Shown here piece after piece: positions 4,953-5,871 of a stretch of DNA of 5,871 nt. Location: the NCBI GenBank assembly GCA_900557475.1, contig USTA01000061.1, positions 1 through 5,871 on the forward strand, given 5' to 3'. The stretch comes from an uncultured Clostridium sp. GTDB lineage: Bacteria > Bacillota > Clostridia > TANB77 > CAG-508. A model generated the notes under the pieces. It ran no database searches. It worked only from the letters and a program-made list of their open reading frames with translations, and was not told where the DNA came from. Position 1 is the first letter of the stretch, and each line of letters opens with the position of its first letter. The translations under genes and the position numbers were made by a program.

Positions 4953-5871
4953 TTATTTTTTATTTTGAGCTTGCACACAAGTTATAGCTACAACACCAGC
5001 TATATCTTCTGCTGAACATCCTCTAGATAAGTCATTTACTGGTTTATCCAAGCCTTGACAAAGTGGTCCATAAGCTTCTGCATGTGCCAATCTTTGAGTT
5101 AATTTATATCCTATGTTTCCAGCATTTAAGTCTGGAAATACTAAGATATTTGCTTTACCTTTTAAAGGACTTTCAGGCGCCTTCATTTTTGCTATTTCTG
5201 GTATTATTGCAGCATCTAATTGTAATTCTCCATCTACTAAAAGTTTTGGATCTTTTTTCTTTGTAATTGCTGTTGCATTTATTACTTTTTCTGTTAACTC
5301 TGAATGTGCACTTCCCTTAGTTGAATATGAAAGCATTGCTACTTTAGGAATGCCTCTAGGATTTACTAATTCCTTGAAAGATTCTGAAGAGCTAATTGCA
5401 ATATCTGCCAATTGTTCTTCTGAAGGATTTTCGTTTAGTCCACTATCTGCATATATAAATACGCCATCTTCTCCAAATTCTTTATCCTTAAGACTCATTA
5501 TAAAAAATGCTGAAACAGTTTTTACCCCAGGTTTTCCTTTTATAATTTGAAGTACAGGTTTTAATGTATCTGATGTAGGATGTGATGCTCCTGATACAAA
5601 TCCATCTGCATCATTTTGTTTTACCATCATACTAGCAAAATACCTCGAATTTTCTATTAGAGTTTTTCTTGCTATCTCTTCTGTCATTCCCTTAGCTTTA
5701 CGAAGTTCATAAAATGCTTTAGTATATTCTTCTAACTTTGGAGATTTTCCTGGGTCTATTATTTCTGAACCTTCAATATCTATATTATTTTTCTTTGCAA
5801 GAATTTTAATATCTTCCTCTTTTCCAAGTAATATTACTTTTGCAAAACCTTCTTTTTTTATGATTTCAGTA
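4953..5871 (-). CDS. pta: Phosphate acetyltransferase (phosphotransacetylase), N-terminus beyond right edge
   Basis: Pta converts acetyl-CoA + phosphate to acetyl phosphate + CoA in the cytosol and feeds the acetate kinase encoded next. The visible frame has 305 codons, beginning TEIIKKEGFAKVILLGKEED at the edge. The ATG at 5687 is internal (…ELRKAKG-M-TEEIARK), not the start. Aligned to the 333-residue M. thermophila enzyme, about 30 N-terminal residues are missing. Family motifs are FYELRK (visible 53-58, R57 = CoA-binding R87), GASHPTSDTLKP (94-105), MLSYSTKGSA, DGELQLDAAI, VFPDLNAGNIGYK and NDLSRGCSAED. The last carries S282, R283 and D289, matching catalytic S309, R310 and D316. The position of R133 is lysine here (DTLKP), and the usual H-S/T-T/S-A/S-D stretch is HPTSD; both are unusual. 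It is the short single-domain PTA_PTB type, without the extra N-terminal domain of enterobacterial Pta. The ackA gene follows after 23 nt. Confidence 0.97.
   Translation of the reverse strand, partial: TEIIKKEGFAKVILLGKEEDIKILAKKNNIDIEGSEIIDPGKSPKLEEYTKAFYELRKAKGMTEEIARKTLIENSRYFASMMVKQNDADGFVSGASHPTSDTLKPVLQIIKGKPGVKTVSAFFIMSLKDKEFGEDGVFIYADSGLNENPSEEQLADIAISSSESFKELVNPRGIPKVAMLSYSTKGSAHSELTEKVINATAITKKKDPKLLVDGELQLDAAIIPEIAKMKAPESPLKGKANILVFPDLNAGNIGYKLTQRLAHAEAYGPLCQGLDKPVNDLSRGCSAEDIAGVVAITCVQAQNKK

Noticed and set aside
2860..5550. Plus-strand open frames inside ackA and pta (2860-3051, 3842-4111, 4368-4619, 5063-5266, 5113-5550)
   Set aside because: All are antisense shadows of clear metabolic genes with no recognisable domains; several have no ribosome binding site.
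4953..5687. A 244-residue phosphotransacetylase starting at the ATG at 5687
   Set aside because: The same frame continues without a stop to the window edge and encodes family-typical sequence (KVILLGKEED, FYELRKAKG), so 5687 is an internal methionine and the protein is not truncated.

Overview
The window looks like chromosomal DNA from an AT-rich, endospore-forming member of the Clostridia (Bacillota). This rests on very low GC, strong AGGAGG-type ribosome binding sites, a clear YabP/YabQ sporulation pair and a Pta–AckA acetate module. The lineage cannot be resolved further from the sequence alone. Every supportable gene lies on the minus strand, so transcription runs from high to low coordinates and the first gene transcribed here enters from the right edge.

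Right half (5871 down to 1934): a tightly packed cluster, apparently one operon. The order is phosphotransacetylase (pta, N-terminus cut off by the right edge), a first acetate kinase (ackA copy 1), a second acetate kinase in tandem (copy 2), and a small two-helix membrane protein of unknown function. Gaps are 23, 34 and 25 nt, each gene has its own ribosome binding site, and no terminator is seen between them. Pta converts acetyl-CoA to acetyl phosphate, and AckA turns this into acetate plus ATP. The pair is the main overflow/fermentative ATP-yielding route in clostridia and can run backwards for acetate uptake. Duplication of ackA is the most unusual feature. The copies are about 62% identical as proteins (hand alignment, about 246 of 397) but share stretches of nearly identical DNA, and copy 2 carries changes at usually conserved active-site positions.

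Middle (1933 to 657): a 122-nt AT-rich spacer containing a perfect AT-only palindrome, then a monofunctional aspartate kinase whose two C-terminal ACT domains look degenerate. It is closed by a strong hairpin terminator at 615-655.

Left end (594 to 1): a possible SigE-type promoter, then yabP and the start of yabQ, which runs off the left edge. These are sporulation genes made in the mother cell.

No mobile elements, CRISPR, tRNA or rRNA were seen. I found no clearly new biological system. The items most worth following are the tandem, mosaic ackA pair and the associated small membrane protein.
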